Assembly: GCF_018599245.1 (NCBI RefSeq)
Contig: NZ_JAHEVJ010000007.1
Coordinates: 1 to 64,000, forward strand
Reading direction: 5' to 3'
From: Aliiroseovarius lamellibrachiae
GTDB lineage: Bacteria; Pseudomonadota; Alphaproteobacteria; Rhodobacterales; Rhodobacteraceae
Length of the DNA: 64,000 nt
Shown here: piece after piece, positions 16,950-25,359 of the stretch
Numbering within the stretch: position 1 is the first letter of the stretch
Layout of the letters: each line of letters opens with the position of its first letter
Program-made: the position numbers and the translations under genes
The notes under the pieces: model-generated
Told to the model about the DNA's origin: nothing
The model's database searches: none
The model's input: only the letters and a program-made list of their open reading frames with translations

Positions 16950-17625
16950 CCCAATCCGCCTCGTTCTTTTCAATGGCGGCGATGCGGTCGTGGGTTTTGG
17001 GATGGCTCATCAACCACGCGGGCATCACGCCGCCACGGGATTTGGTCAGGGCGTCAAGCTTGCCAAACAGCGATTTTTGCCCCGCCGCCCCGATCCCTGA
17101 TTTGATCAACAACGCGGTGGCATAGGCGTCGGCCTCATATTCATCCTTGCGGCTCAGACCTGCGGCCACCAGCCGGGTCAACATACGCGCAATATAGACG
17201 CCTGCGCCGGGCAAAAACCGCGAGAGCATCATGCTGAGCACCGTGCGCAGCGCGTTTTGGCCCGAAAAATCAATCATCCGTTTGCGCGCGTGGCCCAAAG
17301 CGACATGGCCAAGTTCATGGGCAATCACCGAAGCCATCTCTTCGCCGGTGACGCGCCCGTCATAGTATTCTTTTAAAAACCCTCGCGTGATGAAAATTCG
17401 CCCGTCCGGGGCGGCAAGCCCATTCACCGGGTCGATCTCATAGACATTCACATGGATGCGCGGCAAATCCAGCGCGCGGGCCATTTGATCGGTCAGTTTC
17501 TTAAGGCCCGGATCCATCAGTTCTGTGGACTGCGCATCCAACTCGCGGTGGGTGCGCCAGACCGAAAACCGGTACATGATGAGGCCATAAAGAACCGGCA
17601 AAAGGATGGGCAGAAGTTTGATCAT
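16942..17625 (-). CDS. M48-family metallopeptidase
   Basis: The 227-residue protein has one N-terminal membrane-spanning segment (about residues 3-18) followed by a peptidase domain with the zinc motif HELGH at 103-107 and the third ligand Glu162 in 'EYEADAYA'. The 'SHPKTHDRIAAIE' near the end is the typical M48 C-terminal mark. Family members (HtpX, BepA, Oma1) degrade or process membrane or envelope proteins. The active site probably faces the cytoplasm or periplasm depending on the anchor. It is the last gene of the minus-strand VWA/DedA block, 36 bp after dedA. Confidence 0.85.
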   Translation of the reverse strand: MIKLLPILLPVLYGLIMYRFSVWRTHRELDAQSTELMDPGLKKLTDQMARALDLPRIHVNVYEIDPVNGLAAPDGRIFITRGFLKEYYDGRVTGEEMASVIAHELGHVALGHARKRMIDFSGQNALRTVLSMMLSRFLPGAGVYIARMLTRLVAAGLSRKDEYEADAYATALLIKSGIGAAGQKSLFGKLDALTKSRGGVMPAWLMSHPKTHDRIAAIEKNEADWVS

Positions 17626-17661
17626 AGGGTCAATATGGGGCCGTTTGTTTGGATTTCCAAA

Positions 17662-18288
17662 TCAGATTTTCTGACGATCTTGTTTGTGGTTGGGGCCGTG
17701 GGCGTGTGTGTAGGCGCCGATCAGGCGGCGGGCCAAGATAATCGCGATGGCCAGCGCGGTCAGAAGACCGATGACACTGGAGCTCATGTCCGCAATGGTC
17801 TGCACATAGCCCGAAAACGCATAGCCAAGCCCGGTGTAAAGCGTGACCCATGCCAGTTCACCCAAGATATCCCAAAGCAGGAACCACAACCACGGCACGC
17901 CCAAACTCCCGGCGAGAAGATTGATGTAAGGACCAAGGGGGCTGAACAACCAGCGGCTTAGAAAGATGCCCCAATGGCCCTTTTTATCCAGAAAATCGGC
18001 GGCCTTGGCAAAAAGAGCGGCGCGTTTCGGGGTGGTTTGGGAAAACCGCGTCGCGGGGGCTTTGGCAGCTTTGCCAATGACAAATCCGATCTGATCCCCC
18101 AACACCGCCCCGATCAGGGCGGCAAAGGCCGCGCCCGTCAATGACAGCTCGCCACTGGCGGCAAAGGCCCCGGCGGCCAGCATGATCAAAGAGCTTGGGA
18201 TGGGGAGTGCAAAGCAAGACAGAAACGTGGCAAAAAACACCACCCAGATGCCGTAATCAGGGATGAGGGACAGGGTGTATTCGTTCAT
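17662..18288 (-). CDS. DedA-family membrane protein
   Basis: The 208-residue protein is a DedA/VTT-domain membrane protein with several hydrophobic helices and re-entrant-type segments. Key marks are 'GAVLGDQIGFVIGK' (the conserved G-x-x-x-GD... pattern) near residue 60-73 and 'SRWLFSPLGPYINLLAG' around residue 115, the Arg- and Pro-containing motif. DedA proteins act as lipid scramblases or flippases, for example for undecaprenyl phosphate or phospholipids. Its start overlaps the stop of the preceding small membrane protein (ATGA, 18285-18288), so the two are coupled. Confidence 0.85.
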   Translation of the reverse strand: MNEYTLSLIPDYGIWVVFFATFLSCFALPIPSSLIMLAAGAFAASGELSLTGAAFAALIGAVLGDQIGFVIGKAAKAPATRFSQTTPKRAALFAKAADFLDKKGHWGIFLSRWLFSPLGPYINLLAGSLGVPWLWFLLWDILGELAWVTLYTGLGYAFSGYVQTIADMSSSVIGLLTALAIAIILARRLIGAYTHAHGPNHKQDRQKI

Positions 18289-18626
18289 TTTTCACCGTGA
18301 TCCAGCGGTGATAGTGCACGAATTTGATCTTCAAGATCCTGTAAAGTAATGCCTTTTTCGTCGGCGATCTCACCCAGAGTTAAGCCCAGAGGGATCAAGT
18401 CCTTGCCAATCAACGCTTGCATATCCTCTTTTGGAATACGCCAAGAATAAGCGGCATAGCGCGGCGTCATCCACGGTTCCAGCGCGATGTTTCGGTGACT
18501 TGGATCGGACCAGTAAATGGTGAAAAGCAACAAGCGAATGGTGAAAAATCCAACCATAACCACCGCGAGCAAAAACAATATCCCCTCAATGGGATGCTGT
18601 TTTGCAAGGCGCCAGATCCTGTTCAT
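18285..18626 (-). CDS. Small membrane protein of unknown function
   Basis: The 113-residue product has one clear transmembrane helix (about residues 16-37) and a soluble C-terminal part of some 75 residues. The latter contains a helix-rich 'LTLGEIADEKGITLQDLEDQI', which is reminiscent of a small helix-turn-helix-like element but not diagnostic (core 'LGEIADEKGITLQDL'). Its start overlaps the VWA gene stop (18623-18626) and its stop overlaps the dedA start, so it is tightly built into the operon. I cannot name a family. Confidence 0.65.
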   Translation of the reverse strand: MNRIWRLAKQHPIEGILFLLAVVMVGFFTIRLLLFTIYWSDPSHRNIALEPWMTPRYAAYSWRIPKEDMQALIGKDLIPLGLTLGEIADEKGITLQDLEDQIRALSPLDHGEK

Positions 18627-19807
18627 CTTCCCAGTTCTTTCATCCCGCGTTCAATCCCTTCAAGGGTCATCGGCACCATGCGTCCCTCAAAGATTTCATC
18701 AATCATCTGAATGGATTGCGTATATTTCCAATGGGCTTCAGGGGTTGGGTTGATCCACATGTGGTCCGGCCATTGTTCGCGCGCACGCTGCAGCCATGTC
18801 ATCCCGGCCTCTTCGTTCCAATGCTCATTTGCGCCGCCTTTGTAAGCAACCTCATAAGGCGACATCGAGGCATCACCGACAAAGATGCATTTATAGTCGG
18901 AGCCATAGGTGCGCAGCACGTCCCATGTGGGGGTTTGTGCGTTCCACCGCCGGGCATTGTCGCGCCAGACCCCTTCGTAAAGGCAGTTGTGGAAATAGTA
19001 GTATTCGAGGTGTTTAAACTCCGCCCGGGCGGCGGAAAACAGCTCCTCCACCACCTTGATATGCGGGTCCATGGATCCGCCAACATCAAGGAATAACAAG
19101 ACTTTGACGGCATTTCTTCGCTCGGGTCGCGTTTTGACATCCAGATAGCCGTGTTCGGCCGTGGCGCGGATGGTGTTGTCGAGATCCAGCTCCTCATGGG
19201 CGCCGTCACGCGCCCAGTTGCGCAGGCGTTTCAGGGCGACTTTAATGTTGCGGGTGCCAAGCTCTACATCGCCGTCCAGATTGCGAAATTCGCGTTTGTC
19301 CCAAACCTTTACCGCGCGTTGGTGGCGGCTTTTGTCTTGGCCAATGCGCACGCCTTCGGGGTTGTAACCATAGGCGCCGAAAGGCGAGGTGCCGGCGGTG
19401 CCGATCCATTTATTGCCGCCCTGATGACGCCCTTCTTGTTCTTTCAGGCGCTCTTTCAAGGTTTCCATCAGCTTGTCAAAGCCACCGGCGGCTTCAATCT
19501 CGGCCTTTTCTTCCTCACTCAGGAATTTTTCGGCCATTTTTTCCAGCCATTCCTGTGGGATATCTACGGCCTCAAGCATGTCTTCGGTTGAAATCGCTTC
19601 CAACCCCTCAAAGCTCATCGCAAAGGCGCGGTCAAACTTGTCGATGTTGCGTTCATCTTTCACCATCGAGGTGCGCGCGAGGTAATAAAAACCCTCAACA
19701 TCATAGGTGATCAACCCCGATTTCATCCCTTCGAGAAATGTCAGGTATTCGCGCAGCGAGACCGGAACATGGCAATTGCGTAGGTTTTCAAAAAAGGGCA
19801 GGAACAT
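18623..19807 (-). CDS. VWA-domain protein, CoxE family
   Basis: The 394-residue protein belongs to the CoxE-like VWA proteins that work with MoxR AAA+ ATPases to insert metals or mature target enzymes. The N-terminal half is helical and charged. The VWA domain begins near residue 240 with 'VLLFLDVGGSMDPHI', a MIDAS-like DxGxS in which the usual DxSxS has Gly for the first Ser. 'DVLRTYGSDYKCIFVGDASMSP' (core 'KCIFVGDASMSP') supplies the later MIDAS Asp. The probable MoxR partner is encoded 2.4 kb upstream on the same strand. The target of the pair is unknown; no carbon monoxide dehydrogenase genes are here. Confidence 0.85.
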   Translation of the reverse strand: MFLPFFENLRNCHVPVSLREYLTFLEGMKSGLITYDVEGFYYLARTSMVKDERNIDKFDRAFAMSFEGLEAISTEDMLEAVDIPQEWLEKMAEKFLSEEEKAEIEAAGGFDKLMETLKERLKEQEGRHQGGNKWIGTAGTSPFGAYGYNPEGVRIGQDKSRHQRAVKVWDKREFRNLDGDVELGTRNIKVALKRLRNWARDGAHEELDLDNTIRATAEHGYLDVKTRPERRNAVKVLLFLDVGGSMDPHIKVVEELFSAARAEFKHLEYYYFHNCLYEGVWRDNARRWNAQTPTWDVLRTYGSDYKCIFVGDASMSPYEVAYKGGANEHWNEEAGMTWLQRAREQWPDHMWINPTPEAHWKYTQSIQMIDEIFEGRMVPMTLEGIERGMKELGR

Positions 19808-19814
19808 CAGATGC

Positions 19815-19973
19815 CTAGCGGTTGATGAAGATCGTAAAAAACAGGGTGATCAGCGCAAAAATAAGCGCGTAAACCACCGCATATTGGGCGATGTCAAACT
19901 TGGTGCCGCCCCGTTTTTTTGCCCGCAAGGCGCCAAAGCCCCCCCCAAGCAACAGACTGACAAACACGATCAT
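19815..19973 (-). CDS. 52-residue membrane protein
   Basis: This short gene is easily missed. ATG at 19973, preceded by AAGGGG, opens a 52-codon frame ending at TAG 19815, seven bases before the VWA gene start. The product has an N-terminal hydrophobic stretch with a glycine run ('LLLGGGFGALRAKKRGG'), a basic loop, and a second hydrophobic helix (about residues 31-50) ending in 'IFINR'. I recall similar ~50-residue proteins in Rhodobacteraceae, sometimes mis-named 'apolipoprotein acyltransferase'; length alone rules that enzyme out. It lies in the same transcription direction and spacing as the operon genes on either side. Confidence 0.7.
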   Translation of the reverse strand: MIVFVSLLLGGGFGALRAKKRGGTKFDIAQYAVVYALIFALITLFFTIFINR

Positions 19974-19993
19974 GCAATTTTCCCCTTAGCTGA

Positions 19994-20015
19994 GATCGAC
20001 CCCGAAGGGTCGATC
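19994..20015 (-). other. UUCG tetraloop hairpin between two operon genes
   Basis: GATCGACCC (19994-20002) pairs perfectly with GGGTCGATC (20007-20015). Read as minus-strand RNA the loop is UUCG closed by C-G, one of the most stable tetraloops. No T-run follows, so it is better explained as an mRNA-stabilising or processing element than as a terminator. Confidence 0.6.
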
Positions 20016-20029
20016 CCTGTCATTCAGCG

Positions 20030-21430
20030 TTAGCCAGGTGAAATCGCAGCAATTTCCCGTAGCCGCGCGCCCACCTGTGCGTTTGAACCGAAGCCATACC
20101 GCGCCCAGCCCAAACTGTCGAGCCTGACCAGCTGCGCCTCAGTGGCGCGCCCCGCATAATCCAACGCTTCGGCCTTTAGCATCAGCAAAGTGGACAGAAG
20201 GGCGGCGTTTTCCGCGGATTTCACCGAGGTGATATGCGGATCAATGATGCTGATTGCCTCATCCGCGCGCCCCGAAGATAACGCATAGGCCGCAAGTTGC
20301 ACGCCCATATGGGCCGCCTGAAGCGATGCCCCAGGTGTGGTGCGATAGATCCGGTCCGCTTCGCGGAAGGCTGCAAATGCACCATTGGCATCAATCGCCA
20401 GCTGCAAGCGCCCTTGGGCGAACAGGCTGAACGCCAAGCGTGTATCATACCACCCTTGCGCGCGCGCAATTTCGACAGCCGAAGTTGCGGCCGCACGTCG
20501 TCGACCCATTGACACCCCTTGGCCAAGCGCCGTTTCAAGGGCCACTTTCCATTCGCGGGGGGCAGGTTGTTGGAACCGTGGCAGTCCGGATCCTCCTGCT
20601 GGGTTGAGCCGGGCGAGCAGTGCCGGCAGACGTGCAGCCACTTCGGATCGGGTCATACCAGAGCTGAGATCAGGCGCGTAATACGCCCGCAGCACCAGCA
20701 TATCGAACCCGGTCAAAACCGTGTGGAAGTTGTCGTCGTTAAAGACCGAATTTGTCAGTCGATAGAGGTCGTTGACGGGCCCCAAGGCTTGGGCCACCTC
20801 TTCGTGCAAACAATCGCGCATTTCCTGTGGGGCCACGTCGCCTGGCAGAAAGATTGACATCTTGGTGCGGGTTTTCAGCTTGGTCCAATCCGTCGCTGCC
20901 GTCTTGCGGAGCTTTTTATATTCGTCCCAGCTGGATACGTTTGGCGCAACAAAACAAGCGGCTTGCGGGACAAGGGCATGTAATTGTCGTTTGGAAATCA
21001 CCTCAAGCGTGATGGACGCCTCTTGGGTCGCGGGCACCTGATGAATATTGATCCCGGCCTCAATCCGCAGGCGTTGCATCAACCGGTTAAGGTCTTGGCC
21101 CATTTGCGCAGGGGCGCCTCCGACAACGCGCAATGTAACAGGGCCTTCGAAACGACTGAAATATGGCAGCGGGCGACCACTTTCCAATTGGAAAGACAGG
21201 TCAAGAAAATCCCCCGCAATATCTGCGTTGGCCTGAACAGGGCGTGAAATACGCGTCCCTGCAAAGGCTTTCATCGGCGGCAAGGCAGAGGGCAATGACG
21301 CCACCTGTCGCGCTGTAACTTCGCCCGTGGCATGTGCCGAACGGGTGCCCCCACCCTGATCGGGGGTCATACAACCGGACAATATCAGTCCGGATAAGGC
21401 CAAAAGGGCCCCCTTAAAAGTCTTCCGCAT
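20030..21430 (-). CDS. DUF2927 lipoprotein
   Basis: From ATG 21430 the 466-residue product has a lipoprotein signal peptide with the lipobox 'LSGC' at residues 15-18. A second ATG immediately upstream (21433) is possible; the AAGGAG spacing favours 21430. The central part (about residues 70-290) matches the DUF2927 pattern seen in Rhodobacterales envelope proteins, including 'ACFVAPNVSSWDEY' and 'DCLHEEVAQALGPVNDL'. The C-terminal third is helical with TPR-like alternation ('RLAFSLFAQGRLQLAID', 'AAYALSSGRADEAI'). It is probably an envelope-anchored scaffold or assembly factor. Function is unknown. Confidence 0.7.
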   Translation of the reverse strand: MRKTFKGALLALSGLILSGCMTPDQGGGTRSAHATGEVTARQVASLPSALPPMKAFAGTRISRPVQANADIAGDFLDLSFQLESGRPLPYFSRFEGPVTLRVVGGAPAQMGQDLNRLMQRLRIEAGINIHQVPATQEASITLEVISKRQLHALVPQAACFVAPNVSSWDEYKKLRKTAATDWTKLKTRTKMSIFLPGDVAPQEMRDCLHEEVAQALGPVNDLYRLTNSVFNDDNFHTVLTGFDMLVLRAYYAPDLSSGMTRSEVAARLPALLARLNPAGGSGLPRFQQPAPREWKVALETALGQGVSMGRRRAAATSAVEIARAQGWYDTRLAFSLFAQGRLQLAIDANGAFAAFREADRIYRTTPGASLQAAHMGVQLAAYALSSGRADEAISIIDPHITSVKSAENAALLSTLLMLKAEALDYAGRATEAQLVRLDSLGWARYGFGSNAQVGARLREIAAISPG

Positions 21431-21433
21431 CAT

Positions 21434-22195
21434 CAGCTCCTTCTGAGCTGGGTGACAGGCGGGCAAAGCCGGCCAACCCAGAGATAGGTTCCTTGTGCGG
21501 TATGGTTGACGGTATGGGGTGGTGATGTGACGACACAGCATCTGATCTGACCCGGTGGGGCCAGAGTTCGACGAATACCCAGCGGTGCCCCCGTCATGGC
21601 AAGAAGAGGCGCCGCTTTGGTCATCAGTGTCATCTGTTCGCAAACATCCGCCACCCTTCGCCAGAACTGGCGAAGATCGGTATCCAAGGTCCTACAATGA
21701 CCAAAGATCGCCCGCATCCACGGGTGGCTATCGTTCGGGTGTACTGACAGGTGCCGGGCAGGGAGGGTTTCAATGCCCCCTGATCCTTTCCCAATCCGAC
21801 ATGACTGCTGGTTGCCTTCCCCAAGGTGACCAGAACAATCAGCGTCGAACCGCGTCAGTGTCCGAACGGAAATGAAGGCATTGTTTCCCATAACAATACA
21901 AACACACCGTTGTTTTATGCCCCCCCAGGCATGCATCAACGTAGTTAATATTCTTGTGCAAAGAAAGAAAAAGCAGGGCCGAAATGTGGCCTAAACTGTT
22001 TGTTCTCGTATTAGAACCAATGCAAAATCAACATGTTGTTGTGGATAACTCATCTTCCACAAGGGAATTTGTCATTCTTGGGGCAAATGAGGCGAAATTG
22101 TGTCGAATCGGTAAACAGTTCCAGACCGGGGGGATTCGCATGGGATTTTGGGTGTGTCCTTCGAAGGGGAAAAAGCCAAAACATATGACAGGATG
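21434..22195. other. Long non-coding or uncertain stretch
   Basis: About 760 bp separate the DUF2927 gene from moxR. A minus-strand frame ends at 21433 with its TGA overlapping the next ATG, but its translation looks non-protein-like and I do not call it. The half nearer moxR (about 21880-22190) is AT-rich and includes one perfect DnaA-type 9-mer at 22040-22048. The promoter of the DUF2927 gene presumably lies here. No RNA gene is recognisable. Confidence 0.4.
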
Positions 22196-22226
22196 CAAAA
22201 ACGGCCCACTCGTCAGAGCGGGCCGT
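22196..22226 (-). terminator. Rho-independent terminator of moxR
   Basis: On the minus strand ACGGCCC and GGGCCGT (22201-22207 with 22220-22226) form a stem that is extended by CTC/GAG, followed by TTTTTGC. It lies 36 bp after the moxR stop, so moxR is probably transcribed separately from the genes downstream. Confidence 0.85.
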
Positions 22227-22261
22227 CAGCGCATTGGTCCGTCTTTGATCTGGTGCTGTGA

Positions 22262-23107
22262 TCAGCGCCCACCGCGCGCCATAAAGGCGAGGCGTTCAAA
22301 CAGATGCACGTCTTGTTCGTTCTTCAACAAAGCCCCGTGCAGCGTGGGCAGGGCAGAGGCCCCATCGCGTTTCAGATCCTCGGGCGAGATATCTTCGGCC
22401 AACAGCAGCTTCAGCCAATCCAGCACTTCGGACGTCGAAGGCTTCTTTTTCAAACCGGATTGGTCGCGGATCTCATAAAACTGGGTCAGCGCGGTGGTCA
22501 GCAGTTGGGATTTGATGCCGGGGTGGTGCACTTCGACGATCTTTGACATGGTTTCCATGTCCGGAAAGCGGATGTAATGGAAAAAGCAGCGGCGCAAGAA
22601 GGCGTCGGGCAGTTCTTTTTCATTGTTCGAGGTGATGATGATGATCGGGCGATGGCGCGCACGGATGGTTTCATTGGTCTCATAGACGTGAAATTCCATC
22701 TTATCGAGCTCTTGCAGCAGGTCGTTTGGAAATTCGATGTCGGCTTTGTCGATCTCATCAATCAACAGCACCACGCGTTCATCGGCCTCAAACGCCTCCC
22801 AAAGCTTGCCCTTTTTGATGTAGTTCGAGATGTCATGCACCCGCTCATCGCCCAACTGGCTGTCGCGCAGGCGGGACACGGCGTCATATTCATACAGGCC
22901 TTGTTGCGCCTTGGTGGTGGATTTGATGTTCCATTCGATCATCCGCGCGCCCAAAGCGGTGGCCACCTGACGGGCCAATTCGGTTTTTCCGGTGCCGGGT
23001 TCGCCTTTGACCAAAAGCGGGCGCTGCAATGTGACAGCGGCGTTTACCGCCACCTTAAGGTCTTCTGTGGCCACATAATCAGATGTGCCTTCAAATCGAG
23101 CGGTCAT
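22262..23107 (-). CDS. MoxR-family AAA+ ATPase
   Basis: The 281-residue protein is a MoxR-type AAA+ chaperone ATPase. The Walker A is 'GEPGTGKTE' near residue 36, Walker B is 'VLLIDEIDKAD' near 108, sensor 1 is in 'IIIITSNNEKELPDAFLRRC' (core 'ITSNNEKELPDAFLRR'), and a lid domain follows. MoxR ATPases act with VWA proteins to mature or insert cofactors into client complexes; the CoxE-type VWA at 18623 is the obvious partner. The start is ATG 23107 (AAAGGA upstream). An in-frame extension to 23230 is not supported. A terminator follows immediately. Confidence 0.9.
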   Translation of the reverse strand: MTARFEGTSDYVATEDLKVAVNAAVTLQRPLLVKGEPGTGKTELARQVATALGARMIEWNIKSTTKAQQGLYEYDAVSRLRDSQLGDERVHDISNYIKKGKLWEAFEADERVVLLIDEIDKADIEFPNDLLQELDKMEFHVYETNETIRARHRPIIIITSNNEKELPDAFLRRCFFHYIRFPDMETMSKIVEVHHPGIKSQLLTTALTQFYEIRDQSGLKKKPSTSEVLDWLKLLLAEDISPEDLKRDGASALPTLHGALLKNEQDVHLFERLAFMARGGR

Positions 23108-23480
23108 TGCGCGTCCTTTGATCTTGTCCTTTGAATTGCACCTTGAGGTAAAGAAGCGTTGCAAATTTGGCAAGGTAAAGCGGCCAATCTGGGCTTTAAC
23201 CCTGCGTCTGTTGGTAAACGCCCCCGACATATCAACTTCGGGGGCAGGGATGGCACGGGGATTATGGGTCTGGTGTTGTTGGTGACGTGGGGGCTGTTGT
23301 GGTTTCCGTTACGTAAGCGTTAGCGACGATTGAACTTTCAAACCCGAAACCGCCCGGTCTGTTGCCATCTAACATCCTCATATTTGGTATTTTTCATCAT
23401 GGCGCGTGAATTTGATGAAGGGTGAAGTTTTGCAGCTCATTCCCCTAGTGACATTGCCCCCAAGCAGGTGTAAACGAACG
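23108..23480. other. Intergenic region between moxR and dksA-like gene
   Basis: No convincing reading frame, tRNA or repeat is present. It separates two divergent genes, so it should hold both promoters. Confidence 0.4.
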
Positions 23481-23535
23481 CCAGGAGGAAACTGGGAGAG
23501 GCTGCAGATGGGAAGACATCTGCCCGGTCGCCTGG
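23481..23535 (+). other. Structured 5' leader of the dksA-like gene
   Basis: CCAGG (23481-23485) pairs with CCTGG (23531-23535) and encloses a 7-bp stem GCAGATG/CATCTGC (23504-23510 with 23517-23523) with a GGAAGA loop. The element ends 18 bases before the start codon. It resembles a folded mRNA leader but I cannot assign it to a class. Confidence 0.4.
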
Positions 23536-23553
23536 TAACAAAAGGATATAGAT

Positions 23554-23976
23554 ATGAAAGCGGAAGTTTTCCTGCCTGACGATTATCGGCCCGCGGAAGA
23601 TGAACCCTTCATGAATGAGCGTCAGCTTGAATATTTCCGTCGCAAATTAGAAGCGTGGAAAGCTGAACTCCTTGATGAAAGCCGTCATACAATCGAAGGC
23701 CTGCAAGACAACACACGTAATATTCCCGATGTCGCTGACCGTGCATCAGAAGAAACGGACCGTGCGTTGGAACTCAGGACCCGCGATCGGTCGCGCAAAT
23801 TGGTGAGCAAGATTGATCAGGCCATCCGTCGGATCGGCGAAGGGGAATACGGGTATTGCGAAGATACGGGTGAACCAATTTCGCTAAAACGTCTGGATGC
23901 CCGTCCAATCGCCACGCTCAGCCTTGAGGCACAAGAACGCCACGAACGCCGTGAAAAAGTGCATCGCGACGATTAA
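23554..23976 (+). CDS. dksA: DksA-type RNA polymerase-binding regulator without zinc cysteines
   Basis: The 140-residue protein is a DksA homologue, which enters the RNA polymerase secondary channel and works with ppGpp to control rRNA and amino-acid genes. The coiled-coil tip motif is present: Asp62 and Ala64 in 'DVADRAS' align with E. coli Asp74 and Ala76. The four zinc cysteines of classical DksA are reduced to one: positions read Cys102, Thr105, Ser123, Ala126. This makes it resemble the zinc-independent DksA2 of Pseudomonas and the DksA of Rhodobacter. A folded leader precedes the gene and a terminator follows. Confidence 0.9.
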   Translation: MKAEVFLPDDYRPAEDEPFMNERQLEYFRRKLEAWKAELLDESRHTIEGLQDNTRNIPDVADRASEETDRALELRTRDRSRKLVSKIDQAIRRIGEGEYGYCEDTGEPISLKRLDARPIATLSLEAQERHERREKVHRDD

Positions 23977-24012
23977 GACGACCAAAATACGACAGATAAA
24001 TTGAGTTTGAAG

Positions 24013-24044
24013 CAGCCCGGAGGTTTCCGGGCTGTCTTCTTTTG
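24013..24044 (+). terminator. Rho-independent terminator of dksA-like gene
   Basis: CAGCCCGG (24013-24020) pairs with CCGGGCTG (24027-24034), followed by TCTTCTTTT. Confidence 0.9.
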
Positions 24045-24183
24045 GGGGTGTGACCTTTCTGCGGCTTGTGCGTTGGGGGGGATGCGATGACAATGACAGG
24101 CGAAACGACCCAAAAGACACGCCACTGCGGCAACTTGCAAATTCAGAACGGATAGGATCGCCGCTGCGGTCTGGTGAAGTAAC

Positions 24184-25353
24184 ATGTTGAAAAATCAAAA
24201 TATTACGATTATTGGCGGCGGCATTGGCGGGCTGACCGCGTCCATTGCGCTCGCTCAACGTGGCGCGCAGGTGACGGTGCTGGAACAGGCCGACGCGATC
24301 ACCGAAGTGGGCGCTGGGTTGCAGATCAGCCCCAATGGCTTCCGCGTTCTGAACGCCCTGGGCTTGGGTGCGCGGGCGCAGGAAATGGGGCTGCGCTCTT
24401 CCGGGGTGTGGCTGCGTGATGGGCTGACCGGGCGCGAAGTGATGGATCTGGATTTTCAGAAAACCGCGCCAGAGGATGTGTTTTTGCTGTTTCACCGGGC
24501 GGATCTGATTGACCTATTGGCCGAAGGCGCGCGCAAAGCAGGGGTCGATATTCAGCTGGGAAAACAGGTAAATGCCGTCGTGCAAAACGCAGAGGGCACC
24601 ACGGTCAGCCTGCAAGATGGCACCCGCCACCGCGCCGATTACCTTGTTGGGGCAGATGGGTTGCATTCCGTGGTGCGCGGCGTGCTGAACAAAGCCCACG
24701 CTCCGTTTTTCACCGGCCAAGTGGCATGGCGCGCAATTGTGCCTGCATCTGGACGAGAGCAAACCGAAGCCACCGTTTTCATGGGGCCGGGGCGCCACAT
24801 GGTGACCTATCCGCTGCGCGGCGGGTCGGTGGTTAATATTGTGGCAGTGGAAGAGCGCAGCGAATGGGCCGACGAGGGATGGTTTCATAAAGATGATCCC
24901 GCCAATCTGCGCCGTGTTTTCTCTGGCTTTTGCGACGATGCTATGGCGCTTTTGGAACGGGTTGAGGACGTGCATGTCTGGGGCTTGTTCCGTCATCCCG
25001 TTGCCGGGCGCTGGCACAAAGACCGCATGGCAATTCTGGGCGATGCGGCGCATCCGACCCTGCCATTTATGGCGCAGGGTGCTGTGATGGCGATGGAGGA
25101 TGCTTGGGTCCTGGCCTCCAGCTTGGACAAGGCCGGGTTGGACAAGGGCGGTGCGTTTTACCAATCTCAACGCGAAGATCGTGCGACGCAAGTTGTTGAA
25201 GCCGCTAACAAAAATGCCAGAAACTATCATTACGCCAATCCGATTGCACGTTTTGCGGGCCACAATCTGTTGCGCGCCGCAGGGCGCATGGCCCCACGCG
25301 CAGTTTACGGCCGGTTTCGTTGGATCTATGACGAGGATGTCACGCGCCGCTAA
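24184..25353 (+). CDS. FAD-dependent aromatic monooxygenase
   Basis: The 389-residue flavoprotein is a group A single-component monooxygenase of the salicylate/hydroxybenzoate hydroxylase type. The N-terminal Rossmann motif is 'IIGGGIGGLTASIALAQRG' (core 'GGGIGGLTAS', residues 11-20). The middle 'LVGADGLHSVVR' is the DG motif that touches FAD and NAD(P)H, and 'ILGDAAHPTLPFMAQGA' is the GD motif near residue 285. Substrate cannot be read from sequence; 3-hydroxybenzoate, salicylate or a related ring acid are possible. It converges with the next gene, 6 bp away. Confidence 0.85.
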   Translation: MLKNQNITIIGGGIGGLTASIALAQRGAQVTVLEQADAITEVGAGLQISPNGFRVLNALGLGARAQEMGLRSSGVWLRDGLTGREVMDLDFQKTAPEDVFLLFHRADLIDLLAEGARKAGVDIQLGKQVNAVVQNAEGTTVSLQDGTRHRADYLVGADGLHSVVRGVLNKAHAPFFTGQVAWRAIVPASGREQTEATVFMGPGRHMVTYPLRGGSVVNIVAVEERSEWADEGWFHKDDPANLRRVFSGFCDDAMALLERVEDVHVWGLFRHPVAGRWHKDRMAILGDAAHPTLPFMAQGAVMAMEDAWVLASSLDKAGLDKGGAFYQSQREDRATQVVEAANKNARNYHYANPIARFAGHNLLRAAGRMAPRAVYGRFRWIYDEDVTRR

Positions 25354-25359
25354 GCCGGA

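Noticed and set aside
21433-21939. Minus-strand open frame ending at the DUF2927 start
   Set aside because: The stop-start overlap is suggestive, but the amino-acid composition is Cys/Arg-rich and lacks any recognisable pattern.
22040-22048. Perfect DnaA-type 9-mer (TGTGGATAA) in a gene-free gap, a possible origin
   Set aside because: Only one box was found, with no cluster of boxes and no origin-linked genes nearby.
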